Origin: an uncultured Clostridia bacterium | GTDB lineage: Bacteria; Bacillota; Clostridia; Oscillospirales; CAG-272 | Assembly: GCA_946410595.1 (NCBI GenBank) | Contig: CAMKAU010000011.1 | Span: 1-37,207, forward strand | Direction of reading: 5' to 3' | DNA: 37,207 nt | Shown here: piece by piece, positions 31,924-37,207 of the stretch | Layout of the letters: every line of letters starts with the position of its first letter | How positions within the stretch are numbered: the stretch's first letter is position 1 | Made by a program: the position numbers and the translations under genes | The notes under the pieces: model-generated | Seen by the model: only the letters and a program-made list of their open reading frames with translations | Told to the model about the DNA's origin: nothing | Database searches by the model: none

Positions 31924-33342
31924 TCAGGAAGACTTTTTGCGCGTTTCCTTCGCCGGTTGGACGGTAAACTCAAACTCGCAGAACTTCCCGTACTCGCTTT
32001 TAACGCTGATCGTTTCCCCGTGCGCTTCCATCACGGAGCGGGCGATGAACATCCCGAGCCCCGCGCCGGTTTTGTCGAGCGAACGACTCTTATCGCTTTT
32101 ATAGAAACGGTCAAAGACAAACGGCAGATCTTCCGCCGGGATCCCGATCCCTTCGTTATAGACGCTGACGTGGATCTTTTTGCCAGAGGAGAAGACGCGC
32201 ACGCATAGCTTTCCGCCCTCCTCCGAAAACTTGACGGCGTTGTCGCAGATATTATAAAGGACCTGATAGATCGCGTCTTTGTCCGCGTACGCTTTCATCG
32301 AGCTCTCGTCGGAGAAGAACTCCACGTCAAGGCGTTTCGCCTCGATCGGTTGTTCAAAAGAGATAATGATCTCCCGCGCCATTTCGCAGATATCGAAAGC
32401 GGTAAAGGTGAACTGCCGTTCCCCCGCCTGCAGACGGGAGAGGTCGAGCAGCGCGCTGACAAGGCGAGAAAGGCGCTTTGTTTCCGAGCTGACGATCTGG
32501 AGATAATGTTCTTCCTTTTCCTTCGGGATCGTTCCGTCGAGGATCCCGTCCACAAAGCCGCTGATCGTCGTCATCGGCGTGCGGAGATCGTGCGAGAGGT
32601 TGCCAAGGAAGGTGCGGCGCATCTTTTCGAGACCCGAGAGCGACTCCGCCATACTGTTGAAGGCGGCGGCGAGCTCGCCGATCTCGTCCCGGCCGCCGGC
32701 CGGCACGCGCACGTCCCAATCCCCCGCCGCAAACTGCTTGGCGGCGCGGCTGATCGTTCGGATCGGTCCGATGGTACGCTCGCTGACAAAGAAGATCGCG
32801 ATCAAAAAGGCGATCAGCACCCAGAGGGTGGAAAGGACGATCGTCCGGACAAGAGAGATCATAAGCTCTGAAGCGGACGAGTCGAGCGAACAGACAAAAA
32901 CGGTGCCGTAGGAGATGCCGCGCGCCGCGACAAAAGACCCCTGCGGCAAGAGACCGCCGAGGTCGGTAACCTCCCCGTACTTTTCCCGGTCGAGAACGCG
33001 GGAGAGAACCTCCTCCGGAACAGAGCGACCGGTCAGCTCCAGCGTACAGTATTTGTCGCAGCAGAGGATCGCGCCGTTTTGCGCGGTCAGAAAGGCGAAG
33101 ACGTCGTCGTCGTGGATCGGAACGGAAAGCAGGGCGGAGAGCCCCGCTACGTTTTCAATCTCGCTCCTGTTCCCATCAAGAAAACGGGAAAGCGACTCGG
33201 CGATATCCGAGACCGTCTTTGCCTTTGCCGAGAAGGAATACTTCCCGGCGATCGAGGTGATGAGAAAGGCGAGAATGGTAAAACAAACGACCAGAATGAC
33301 GACGAAGACCGCCGTCAACCGTGAAAAAACCGATCGGAACAT
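31924..33342 (-). CDS. Sensor histidine kinase with HAMP domain
   Basis: This is a membrane kinase of an OmpR-type two-component system. The 472-residue protein has a membrane segment at about 10-32 and an external sensor of about 130 residues. The sensor holds three cysteines close together (CCDKYC, 94-99) plus a Cys near 151. A second membrane segment lies at about 165-186, then HAMP (188-240). The HisKA phospho-acceptor is His251 in NLSHDLRTP. The HATPase domain has NICDNAVKFSEEGG and FYKSDKSRSLDKTGAGLG. The start is ATG at 33342, with a weak ribosome site. It follows the response regulator by 13 bp. The signal is unknown. Confidence 0.94.
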   Translation of the reverse strand: MFRSVFSRLTAVFVVILVVCFTILAFLITSIAGKYSFSAKAKTVSDIAESLSRFLDGNRSEIENVAGLSALLSVPIHDDDVFAFLTAQNGAILCCDKYCTLELTGRSVPEEVLSRVLDREKYGEVTDLGGLLPQGSFVAARGISYGTVFVCSLDSSASELMISLVRTIVLSTLWVLIAFLIAIFFVSERTIGPIRTISRAAKQFAAGDWDVRVPAGGRDEIGELAAAFNSMAESLSGLEKMRRTFLGNLSHDLRTPMTTISGFVDGILDGTIPKEKEEHYLQIVSSETKRLSRLVSALLDLSRLQAGERQFTFTAFDICEMAREIIISFEQPIEAKRLDVEFFSDESSMKAYADKDAIYQVLYNICDNAVKFSEEGGKLCVRVFSSGKKIHVSVYNEGIGIPAEDLPFVFDRFYKSDKSRSLDKTGAGLGMFIARSVMEAHGETISVKSEYGKFCEFEFTVQPAKETRKKSS

Positions 33343-33355
33343 AGAGAAAACCCCG

Positions 33356-34048
33356 TTATTGCGCGGTTTCGAACTTGTAGCCGACCCCCCAGACCGTCTT
33401 CAGCGTCCATTTGTCGGACACGCCCTCCAGTTTTTCGCGCAGGCGTTTGATATGGACGTCAACCGTGCGGGAGTCGCCGAGATAGTCAAAGCCCCATACC
33501 TTGTCGAGGAGCTGATCGCGCGTGAAAACGTGGTTGCAGTTCGAGGCGAGAAAGTAAAGCAGCTCCAGCTCCTTCGGCGGGATATCCACGCTCTTGCCCT
33601 TGATTTTGAGCTCGTACTTCTGGAGACTGACCTCGATATGTTCGAACTTCAGCGTTTCGTCCTTCGCCATCGCGTCCTTTGCCATACTGTACCGGCGCAG
33701 GACCGCCTTGACACGAGCGGTGACCTCCTTCGTATCGAACGGCTTGACGATAAAATCGTCCGCGCCGAGCTCCAGCCCGAGGACCTTGTCGAAGATCTCA
33801 CCCTTCGCCGTGATCATAATGATCGGTTTGGTGGACGTTTCCCGGATCTCGCGGCAGACCTGCCAGCCGTCCTTTTTCGGCAGCATGATATCAAGGAGAA
33901 CGAGGTCGGGATCGTAAAGTTTGAACGTGGCGATCCCTTCCGCCCCGTCGTTGACCGTCTTGACTTCATATCCTTCACGCTCCAGATACATGCGGAGAAT
34001 ATCGCAGATATTGACGTCGTCGTCTACTACAAGGATCTTAGCACCCAT
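33356..34048 (-). CDS. OmpR/PhoB-family response regulator
   Basis: DNA-binding partner of the adjacent kinase. The 230-residue protein has a receiver domain (KILVVDDDVNI; phospho-acceptor Asp53 in VLLDIMLPKKDGW; later Thr in IMITAKGE and Lys in IVKPFDTKEV). A winged-helix effector follows, with KELELLYFLASN, QLLDKVWGFDYLGDSRTVDVHIKRLREKL and WGVGYKF. I chose ATG at 34048 because AAAGGAAC precedes it; an ATG at 34078 would add ten unconserved residues and has a weak ribosome site. Confidence 0.95.
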   Translation of the reverse strand: MGAKILVVDDDVNICDILRMYLEREGYEVKTVNDGAEGIATFKLYDPDLVLLDIMLPKKDGWQVCREIRETSTKPIIMITAKGEIFDKVLGLELGADDFIVKPFDTKEVTARVKAVLRRYSMAKDAMAKDETLKFEHIEVSLQKYELKIKGKSVDIPPKELELLYFLASNCNHVFTRDQLLDKVWGFDYLGDSRTVDVHIKRLREKLEGVSDKWTLKTVWGVGYKFETAQ

Positions 34049-34118
34049 CTTTGTGTTCCTTTCGATCGTTACGTTCATACAAAACTCTTTTTAAGATGAA
34101 ATAAAAAAGTTAAAAATC

Positions 34119-34130
34119 AGATTGTAATCT
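34119..34130 (-). promoter_or_regulatory. Short palindrome in the two-component leader, possible operator
   Basis: AGATT-GT-AATCT, a 5-bp inverted repeat just downstream of the -10 of the response regulator promoter. It could be an operator, but it is short and lies in AT-rich DNA. Confidence 0.25.
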
Positions 34131-34142
34131 ATTGTTGCTATG

Positions 34143-34171
34143 ATTATACAACTTTTTTTCTTTCTTTGCAA
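34143..34171 (-). promoter_or_regulatory. SigA-type promoter of the two-component operon
   Basis: On the minus strand TTGCAA at 34166-34171, 17-bp spacer, TATAAT at 34143-34148. It is divergent from the ychF promoter. The leader to the chosen start is about 85 nt and AT-rich. Confidence 0.82.
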
Positions 34172-34223
34172 GCCAAAACCCCAAAAAGTACAAAAGAACG
34201 GGCAAGGTTTTTTCCGAAAAAGA

Positions 34224-34252
34224 TTGAAAAACGGGAGAAAGAATGATACAAT
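34224..34252 (+). promoter_or_regulatory. SigA-type promoter of ychF
   Basis: TTGAAA at 34224-34229, 17-bp spacer, TACAAT at 34247-34252. Transcription should start near 34259, just before the leader hairpin. Confidence 0.75.
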
Positions 34253-34261
34253 ATCCGGGTA

Positions 34262-34285
34262 GATCCGGCGGTCTGCCGCCGGATC
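34262..34285 (+). other. Hairpin at the 5' end of the ychF transcript
   Basis: Perfect 10-bp GC-rich stem GATCCGGCGG / CCGCCGGATC with loop TCTG, starting within a few bases of the predicted transcription start. No T-run follows, so it is not a terminator. It could protect the mRNA 5' end or act as a regulatory site. Confidence 0.6.
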
Positions 34286-34324
34286 CGGACATTCTCCCCG
34301 TACCGATAAGAAAGAAGGCCCTCT

Positions 34325-35416
34325 ATGAAATTAGGTATCGTCGGTCTCCCCAACGTGGGAAAAAGCACCTTGTTCAACGCCCTGACCAACGCGGGCGCGC
34401 AGTCCGCCAACTATCCGTTCTGCACGATTGAGCCGAACGTAGGCGTCGTTTCCGTCCCGGACGAGCGGCTCGACTATCTGGCGGAAATGTATCATCCGGA
34501 AAAATTCACGCCCGCGACGATCGAGTTTGTCGATATCGCCGGTCTGGTGCGCGGCGCCCACGAGGGCGAAGGCCTCGGCAACAAGTTCCTTTCCCATATC
34601 CGCGAGGTGGACGCCGTACTCCACGTCGTGCGCTGCTTTGACGACGGCGACGTGATCCACGTGGACGGCTCCGTCGATCCCGTGCGCGACGCGGAAACGA
34701 TCAATATGGAGCTGATCTACGCCGATCTCGACGTACTCACCCGCAAGGCGGACCGCCTGCGCAAAGCGGTCCGTACCGATAAAACGCTGACAAAGGAACT
34801 GGAGGTTACCGAACGGCTCGTCAAAACCCTCGACGGAGGCATGACCGCCCGCTGCGCCGGGCTCTCCGAGGAAGAAGCCGCCTTCTTTTCCGATATTCAG
34901 CTGCTCACCCTCAAACCGACGATCTACGTCGCCAATATCAGCGAGGAACAGCGGGAGGCCGCGGACAAGGGACCGCATTACAACGCGCTCGCCGCGCTTG
35001 CCGAAAAGGAAAACGCCGCGATCTTCGATATCTGCGCCCAGACCGAAGCGGAGCTCTCCGAGCTTTCGCCGGAAGAAAAGCAAGAGTTTCTTGAGGAGCT
35101 TGGGATCAAGCAGAGCGGACTTGACCGTCTGATCGTGGCAAGCTACCGTCTGCTCGGGCTGATCAGCTTCCTTACCGCCGGCCCGAAGGAGGTCCGCGCC
35201 TGGACGATAAAGGACGGCACCAAAGCGCCGCAGGCCGCCGGAAAGATCCATTCCGACTTCGAGCGCGGCTTCATCCGCGCGGAGACGATCGCCTACGACG
35301 ATCTCCGCCGGGAAGGCAGCATGGCGGCGGCGAAAGAAAAAGGCCTGATCCGCAGCGAAGGCAAGGAGTACGTCATGCGTGACGGCGATATCGTCGTCTT
35401 CCGCTTCAACGTGTAA
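34325..35416 (+). CDS. ychF: Ribosome-binding GTPase/ATPase YchF (Obg-like)
   Basis: YchF/OLA1 is a universally conserved P-loop protein, preferring ATP, associated with ribosomes and stress responses. The 363-residue protein has G1 GLPNVGKST (7-15), [12 protein letters not shown]3 [20 protein letters not shown] and the altered G4 YVANISEE that marks the ATP-preferring group. A coiled-coil arm follows, and the C-terminal TGS domain contains [29 protein letters not shown] and [14 protein letters not shown] at 34325 with GAAGG at 34314-34318. It is a single-gene unit ended by a strong terminator. Confidence 0.97.
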   Translation: MKLGIVGLPNVGKSTLFNALTNAGAQSANYPFCTIEPNVGVVSVPDERLDYLAEMYHPEKFTPATIEFVDIAGLVRGAHEGEGLGNKFLSHIREVDAVLHVVRCFDDGDVIHVDGSVDPVRDAETINMELIYADLDVLTRKADRLRKAVRTDKTLTKELEVTERLVKTLDGGMTARCAGLSEEEAAFFSDIQLLTLKPTIYVANISEEQREAADKGPHYNALAALAEKENAAIFDICAQTEAELSELSPEEKQEFLEELGIKQSGLDRLIVASYRLLGLISFLTAGPKEVRAWTIKDGTKAPQAAGKIHSDFERGFIRAETIAYDDLRREGSMAAAKEKGLIRSEGKEYVMRDGDIVVFRFNV

Positions 35417-35436
35417 ATACGCCGCAAAAAAGCGGC

Positions 35437-35470
35437 AAAAAAGGACAGACGGGGGGGTCTGTCCTTTTTT
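35437..35470 (+). terminator. Rho-independent terminator of ychF
   Basis: 14-bp stem including the A and T tracts (AAAAAAGGACAGAC / GTCTGTCCTTTTTT) with a loop of G residues. It starts about 20 bp after the ychF stop. Confidence 0.9.
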
Positions 35471-35558
35471 CTTATTTGTCTCTTTTTGAAACGTGTGGGT
35501 TTTTCAAAAGTAAAGTTTGCCCTTGCGGGAAAGTGAAGTTATGCCTAACGGCAGAGTG
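35471..35558. repeat. Short-hairpin repeat region with AGTGAA spacers
   Basis: Gene-free DNA with small inverted repeats, CCCTTGCGGG and TGCCTAACGGCA, each followed by an AGTGAA-type spacer (AAGTGAAGTT, AGAGTGAAAA). This looks like a two-unit version of the hairpin array at 35703-35877, with another spacer sequence. The frame open on the minus strand here is the repeat read as protein. Confidence 0.5.
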
Positions 35559-35589
35559 AAAAAAGCACTTGCAAAGCAAGTGCTTTTTT
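35559..35589. terminator. Strong bidirectional terminator-like hairpin without an adjacent gene
   Basis: Perfect 14-bp inverted repeat AAAAAAGCACTTGC / GCAAGTGCTTTTTT with loop AAA. It can act on both strands. No gene ends here on either strand, so it seems to border the repeat region, or it insulates ychF and the tRNA from one another. Confidence 0.7.
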
Positions 35590-35702
35590 CTGGGATTAAC
35601 AGACAAAATAGCCCAAGAGTGAAAATGGAGTAATTTCAGGATTTCAGGGACACTTCCAACAAAACAAGGAATATGCTTTGTAGACCAACGAAATAGCCAA
35701 AA
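35590..35702. other. Unassigned intergenic stretch
   Basis: Moderately AT-rich DNA between two repeat blocks. I see no convincing open frame, promoter or stable hairpin in it. It could belong to a larger mobile or RNA element that includes both flanking repeat blocks. Confidence 0.4.
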
Positions 35703-35877
35703 ATGATGTCGCTGCCTATGGCGGCTGATGATGTATCTGCTGACGCAGAAATGATGTTGTTCGCTATCGCTCACAATGATGCGATGTTTGCCCTTATGTG
35801 CCCGCAGGCACACATCATTGCCGCAGGCAGCATCATGTGCGAAGCACGCATCATTTGCCCGACAGGGCAAACATCAT
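35703..35877. repeat. Array of short hairpins with ATGATG / CATCAT spacers
   Basis: Four ATGATG units (35703, 35728, 35751, 35776) are followed by four CATCAT units (35813, 35831, 35849, 35872). Between them sit short hairpins with different stems: TCTGC-TGAC-GCAGA, TGTGCC-CGCA-GGCACA, TGCC-GCA-GGCA, GTGC-GAA-GCAC and TTGCCC-GACA-GGGCAA. An 11-bp inverted repeat (GATGTTTGCCC at 35783-35793, GGGCAAACATC at 35865-35875) encloses the right half. The whole block is symmetrical, so the transcript could fold into one branched structure. It is not a gene: open frames across it are low-complexity His/Ile/Cys strings. Confidence 0.8.
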
Positions 35878-35879
35878 TG

Positions 35880-35907
35880 AAAAAACCTCGCTTCCGCGAG
35901 GTTTTTT
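35880..35907 (-). terminator. Terminator of tRNA-Arg
   Basis: 12-bp stem with A/T tracts, AAAAAACCTCGC / GCGAGGTTTTTT, loop TTCC on the plus strand. It starts one base after the encoded CCA of the tRNA on the minus strand and could also stop plus-strand transcripts crossing the hairpin array. Confidence 0.88.
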
Positions 35908-35908
35908 C

Positions 35909-35984
35909 TGGCGCGCCCTAAAGGATTCGAACCTTCGACCTACCGGTTCGTAGCCGGGCACTCTATCCGCTGAGCTAAGGGCGC
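35909..35984 (-). tRNA. tRNA-Arg, anticodon ACG, CCA encoded
   Basis: Cloverleaf on the minus strand: acceptor GCGCCCT / AGGGCGC fully paired, D stem GCTC / GAGT, anticodon loop CTACGAA (anticodon ACG), T stem GAAGG / CCTTT with loop TTCGAAT, discriminator G, then CCA in the DNA. The anticodon stem has four good pairs and a C-U mismatch at its outer end (positions 27-43). The A34 of ACG is normally edited to inosine by TadA so it reads CGU/CGC/CGA. It has its own promoter and terminator. Confidence 0.95.
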
Positions 35985-35998
35985 TGGAAGACCTTTAT

Positions 35999-36027
35999 AT
36001 ATTAACACAACCCCTTTTGCTTGTCAA
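35999..36027 (-). promoter_or_regulatory. SigA-type promoter of tRNA-Arg
   Basis: On the minus strand perfect TTGACA at 36022-36027, 17-bp spacer, TAATAT at 35999-36004, ending 14 bp before the mature tRNA 5' end. Confidence 0.85.
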
Positions 36028-36070
36028 GGTTTTCGCCGAAAATAAATCAAAGTTTTTTTGTGTTTTCGCG

Positions 36071-36099
36071 TTGACAAAAAGGGCGGGAAACGGTATAAT
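36071..36099 (+). promoter_or_regulatory. SigA-type promoter of rubrerythrin
   Basis: Perfect consensus TTGACA at 36071-36076, 17-bp spacer, TATAAT at 36094-36099, about 33 bp upstream of the start codon. Confidence 0.92.
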
Positions 36100-36107
36100 A
36101 AAAATAA
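36093..36107 (+). promoter_or_regulatory. Weak PerR-box-like sequence over the rubrerythrin -10
   Basis: GTATAATAAAAATAA matches the Bacillus PerR box TTATAATNATTATAA at 11 of the 14 defined positions. Rubrerythrins are PerR targets in some Clostridia. The match is weak and AT-rich, so it may be chance. Confidence 0.2.
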
Positions 36108-36132
36108 TGAAAACTGAAAAAGGAGATAAAAC

Positions 36133-36672
36133 ATGGAACTCAAGGGCTCTAAAACCGAAGCAAATCTGATGGCGGCGTTTGCCGGCGAATCCCAGGCGAG
36201 AAACAAATACACCTATTACGCGTCCAAAGCGCGCAAGGACGGCTACGAGCAGATCGCGGCGATCTTTGAGGAGACCGCGAACAACGAAAAAGAGCACGCG
36301 AAGCTCTGGTTCAAGATCCTCCACGGCGACGCGGTTCCCGCTACCTCCGAAAACCTGAAGGACGCCGCGGGCGGCGAAAACTTTGAGTGGACCGAAATGT
36401 ATCCCGAGTTTGCCAAGGTCGCCAAAGAAGAGGGCTTTACCCGCATCGCTTATCTCTTTGAAGCTGTCGCCAGGATCGAAAAGGCGCACGAGGAGCGGTA
36501 TCGCGAACTGCTGCGCAAGGTCGAGGGCGAGGTCGTCTTCTCCCGCGACGGCGACACGATCTGGGAATGCCGCAACTGCGGTCATATCCATATCGGGCCG
36601 AAGGCGCCGGAAATCTGCCCCGTCTGCGCCCATCCCAAGGCCTTCTTCATGGTCCGTCCCGAGAATTACTAA
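36133..36672 (+). CDS. rbr: Rubrerythrin
   Basis: Non-haem diiron peroxidase that reduces hydrogen peroxide in anaerobes, using electrons passed through its rubredoxin domain. The 179-residue protein has the ferritin-like diiron domain with [23 protein letters not shown] (ExxH) and [14 protein letters not shown] (second ExxH). The C-terminal rubredoxin-like domain has two CxxC pairs ([11 protein letters not shown] ... [11 protein letters not shown]). Classical domain order, not reverse rubrerythrin. ATG at 36133 with AAAGGAG. Strong own promoter and terminator. It fits an anaerobic way of life. Confidence 0.97.
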   Translation: MELKGSKTEANLMAAFAGESQARNKYTYYASKARKDGYEQIAAIFEETANNEKEHAKLWFKILHGDAVPATSENLKDAAGGENFEWTEMYPEFAKVAKEEGFTRIAYLFEAVARIEKAHEERYRELLRKVEGEVVFSRDGDTIWECRNCGHIHIGPKAPEICPVCAHPKAFFMVRPENY

Positions 36673-36683
36673 GCGTTCCCGAC

Positions 36684-36715
36684 AAGCGGTACGGCACAAA
36701 CCGTACCGCTTTTCT
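36684..36715 (+). terminator. Rho-independent terminator of rubrerythrin
   Basis: 11-bp stem AAGCGGTACGG / CCGTACCGCTT with loop CACAAA, followed by TTCTTTT, about 12 bp after the stop codon. Confidence 0.85.
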
Positions 36716-36778
36716 TTTCCCGTATAAAAACGCGGATGCCGGCCATACTGGAGAAAAGACGAAAAAAGGAGAACGATC

Positions 36779-37207
36779 ATGACAAAAGAAACAGCGCGTC
36801 GCCTTGCGGCGCTGCGCTCCTCACGCGGATATACGCAGGAGACGCTGGCGGGACAGCTCGGACTGAGCCGCCAGTCGGTCAGCAAATGGGAACGCGCGGA
36901 GGCCTCGCCCGATATCGACAATCTGATCGCCCTGGCCAAACTTTACGGCGTGTCGGTTGACGAGATCCTCGGGCTGAGCGAGCCGGAACCCGCCCAAAAG
37001 GAAGCCGACGAGTCCGCCGAACCCGGAAAAAAGCCGGACTTTCCGGGGACGATCGACCCGCTCGACCCGGAGAAAAAAACCGATCCGTCGATAAAGCGTC
37101 CGTCCGAGCTGCCGGAACCGACCCCCGAGCCGGGCGAGGAACGCGTGACCGAGGTCCCGCCGATCACCTCCCCCGAAACGCCGGAGATCTTCCCGGACGA
37201 CCCGGAC
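36779..37207 (+). CDS. XRE-family helix-turn-helix regulator with a Pro/Glu-rich tail, cut by the window end
   Basis: 143 codons are visible. Residues 5-66 form an XRE helix-turn-helix domain: LAALRSSRGYTQETLAGQLG, then SRQSVSKWERAEASPDIDNL and LAKLYGVSVDEILGLSE. From about residue 67 to the window end the sequence is Pro-, Glu- and Asp-rich with repeated PEP/PDP-like turns and no hydrophobic segment yet, so a linker to a membrane or extracytoplasmic domain is possible but not seen. ATG at 36779 with AAAGGAG upstream. No clear promoter. Target unknown. Confidence 0.85.
   Translation, partial: MTKETARRLAALRSSRGYTQETLAGQLGLSRQSVSKWERAEASPDIDNLIALAKLYGVSVDEILGLSEPEPAQKEADESAEPGKKPDFPGTIDPLDPEKKTDPSIKRPSELPEPTPEPGEERVTEVPPITSPETPEIFPDDPD

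Noticed and set aside
35472..35870. Minus-strand frame of 132 codons in the ychF-tRNA gap
   Set aside because: It crosses two repeat arrays and two terminator hairpins; its Cys/His/Lys-rich composition comes from the repeats, and it has no convincing ribosome site.
35703..35877. CRISPR array
   Set aside because: Constant words are only 6 bp, intervals are 18-37 bp and self-complementary, the orientation flips halfway, and no cas genes are near.
35417..36132. Riboswitch or attenuator in the larger gaps
   Set aside because: No known riboswitch core (T-box, SAM, TPP, glycine and similar) could be recognised in this or the other intergenic regions.

Overview
The window looks like a chromosomal segment of a GC-rich, Gram-positive-type bacterium of the class Clostridia (Bacillota), most likely an uncultured gut lineage. 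Supporting evidence: clostridial gene orders (nusB-xseA-xseB-ispA-tlyA-nadK-argR-recN, dgt-dnaG-rpoD, murB-whiA), WhiA, ArgR, SigA-type promoters with 17-bp spacers, and lipoproteins with Gram-positive-style signal peptides. No phage, transposase, rRNA or CRISPR array is visible. Genus-level placement cannot be made from the sequence alone.

Layout. 1-10271 (minus strand) is one tightly packed run of 12 housekeeping genes, nusB to dnaE, with many overlapping starts and stops and a single good promoter in front of nusB. The promoter overlaps an ARG-box-like sequence, and argR is itself in the run. 10488-11872 (plus) is a DUF3343 protein with an overlapping cysteine-desulfurase-like gene. 11894-13615 (minus) is an orphan solute-binding lipoprotein. 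13744-17643 (minus) is the macromolecular-synthesis group dgt-dnaG-rpoD. 17798-19967 (minus) holds yigZ, hflX and rpmE. 20070-22120 (minus) is a membrane module: a single-pass protein of unknown function, an NfeD protein and an SPFH/stomatin protein. The first of these seems to start at a non-canonical ACG codon.

22288-26175 (plus) combines an AMP-forming acyl ligase, a free-standing acyl carrier protein with an unusual NSL attachment motif, and a membrane-anchored PglF/CapD-type nucleotide-sugar dehydratase. This suggests acylation or surface glycan chemistry. 26336-30112 holds two convergent GH172 (DUF2961) proteins, one apparently cytosolic and one a large lipoprotein with two tandem C-terminal beta-sandwich-like modules. 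Divergent from the lipoprotein is a multi-pass GT-C-type membrane protein (30278-31879). 31924-34048 is a two-component system (minus), and 34325-35416 is ychF (plus).

35417-35908 has no credible gene. It contains strong terminator-like hairpins and two kinds of short-hairpin arrays, the clearest being four ATGATG-spaced hairpins followed by four CATCAT-spaced ones. Then come tRNA-Arg(ACG), rubrerythrin, and the 5' part of an XRE-family regulator that runs off the window.

The strongest candidates for something under-described are the hairpin array at 35703-35877, the paired inside/outside GH172 enzymes, the acyl-ligase/ACP/sugar-dehydratase group, and the ACG-started membrane protein in the SPFH-NfeD operon.
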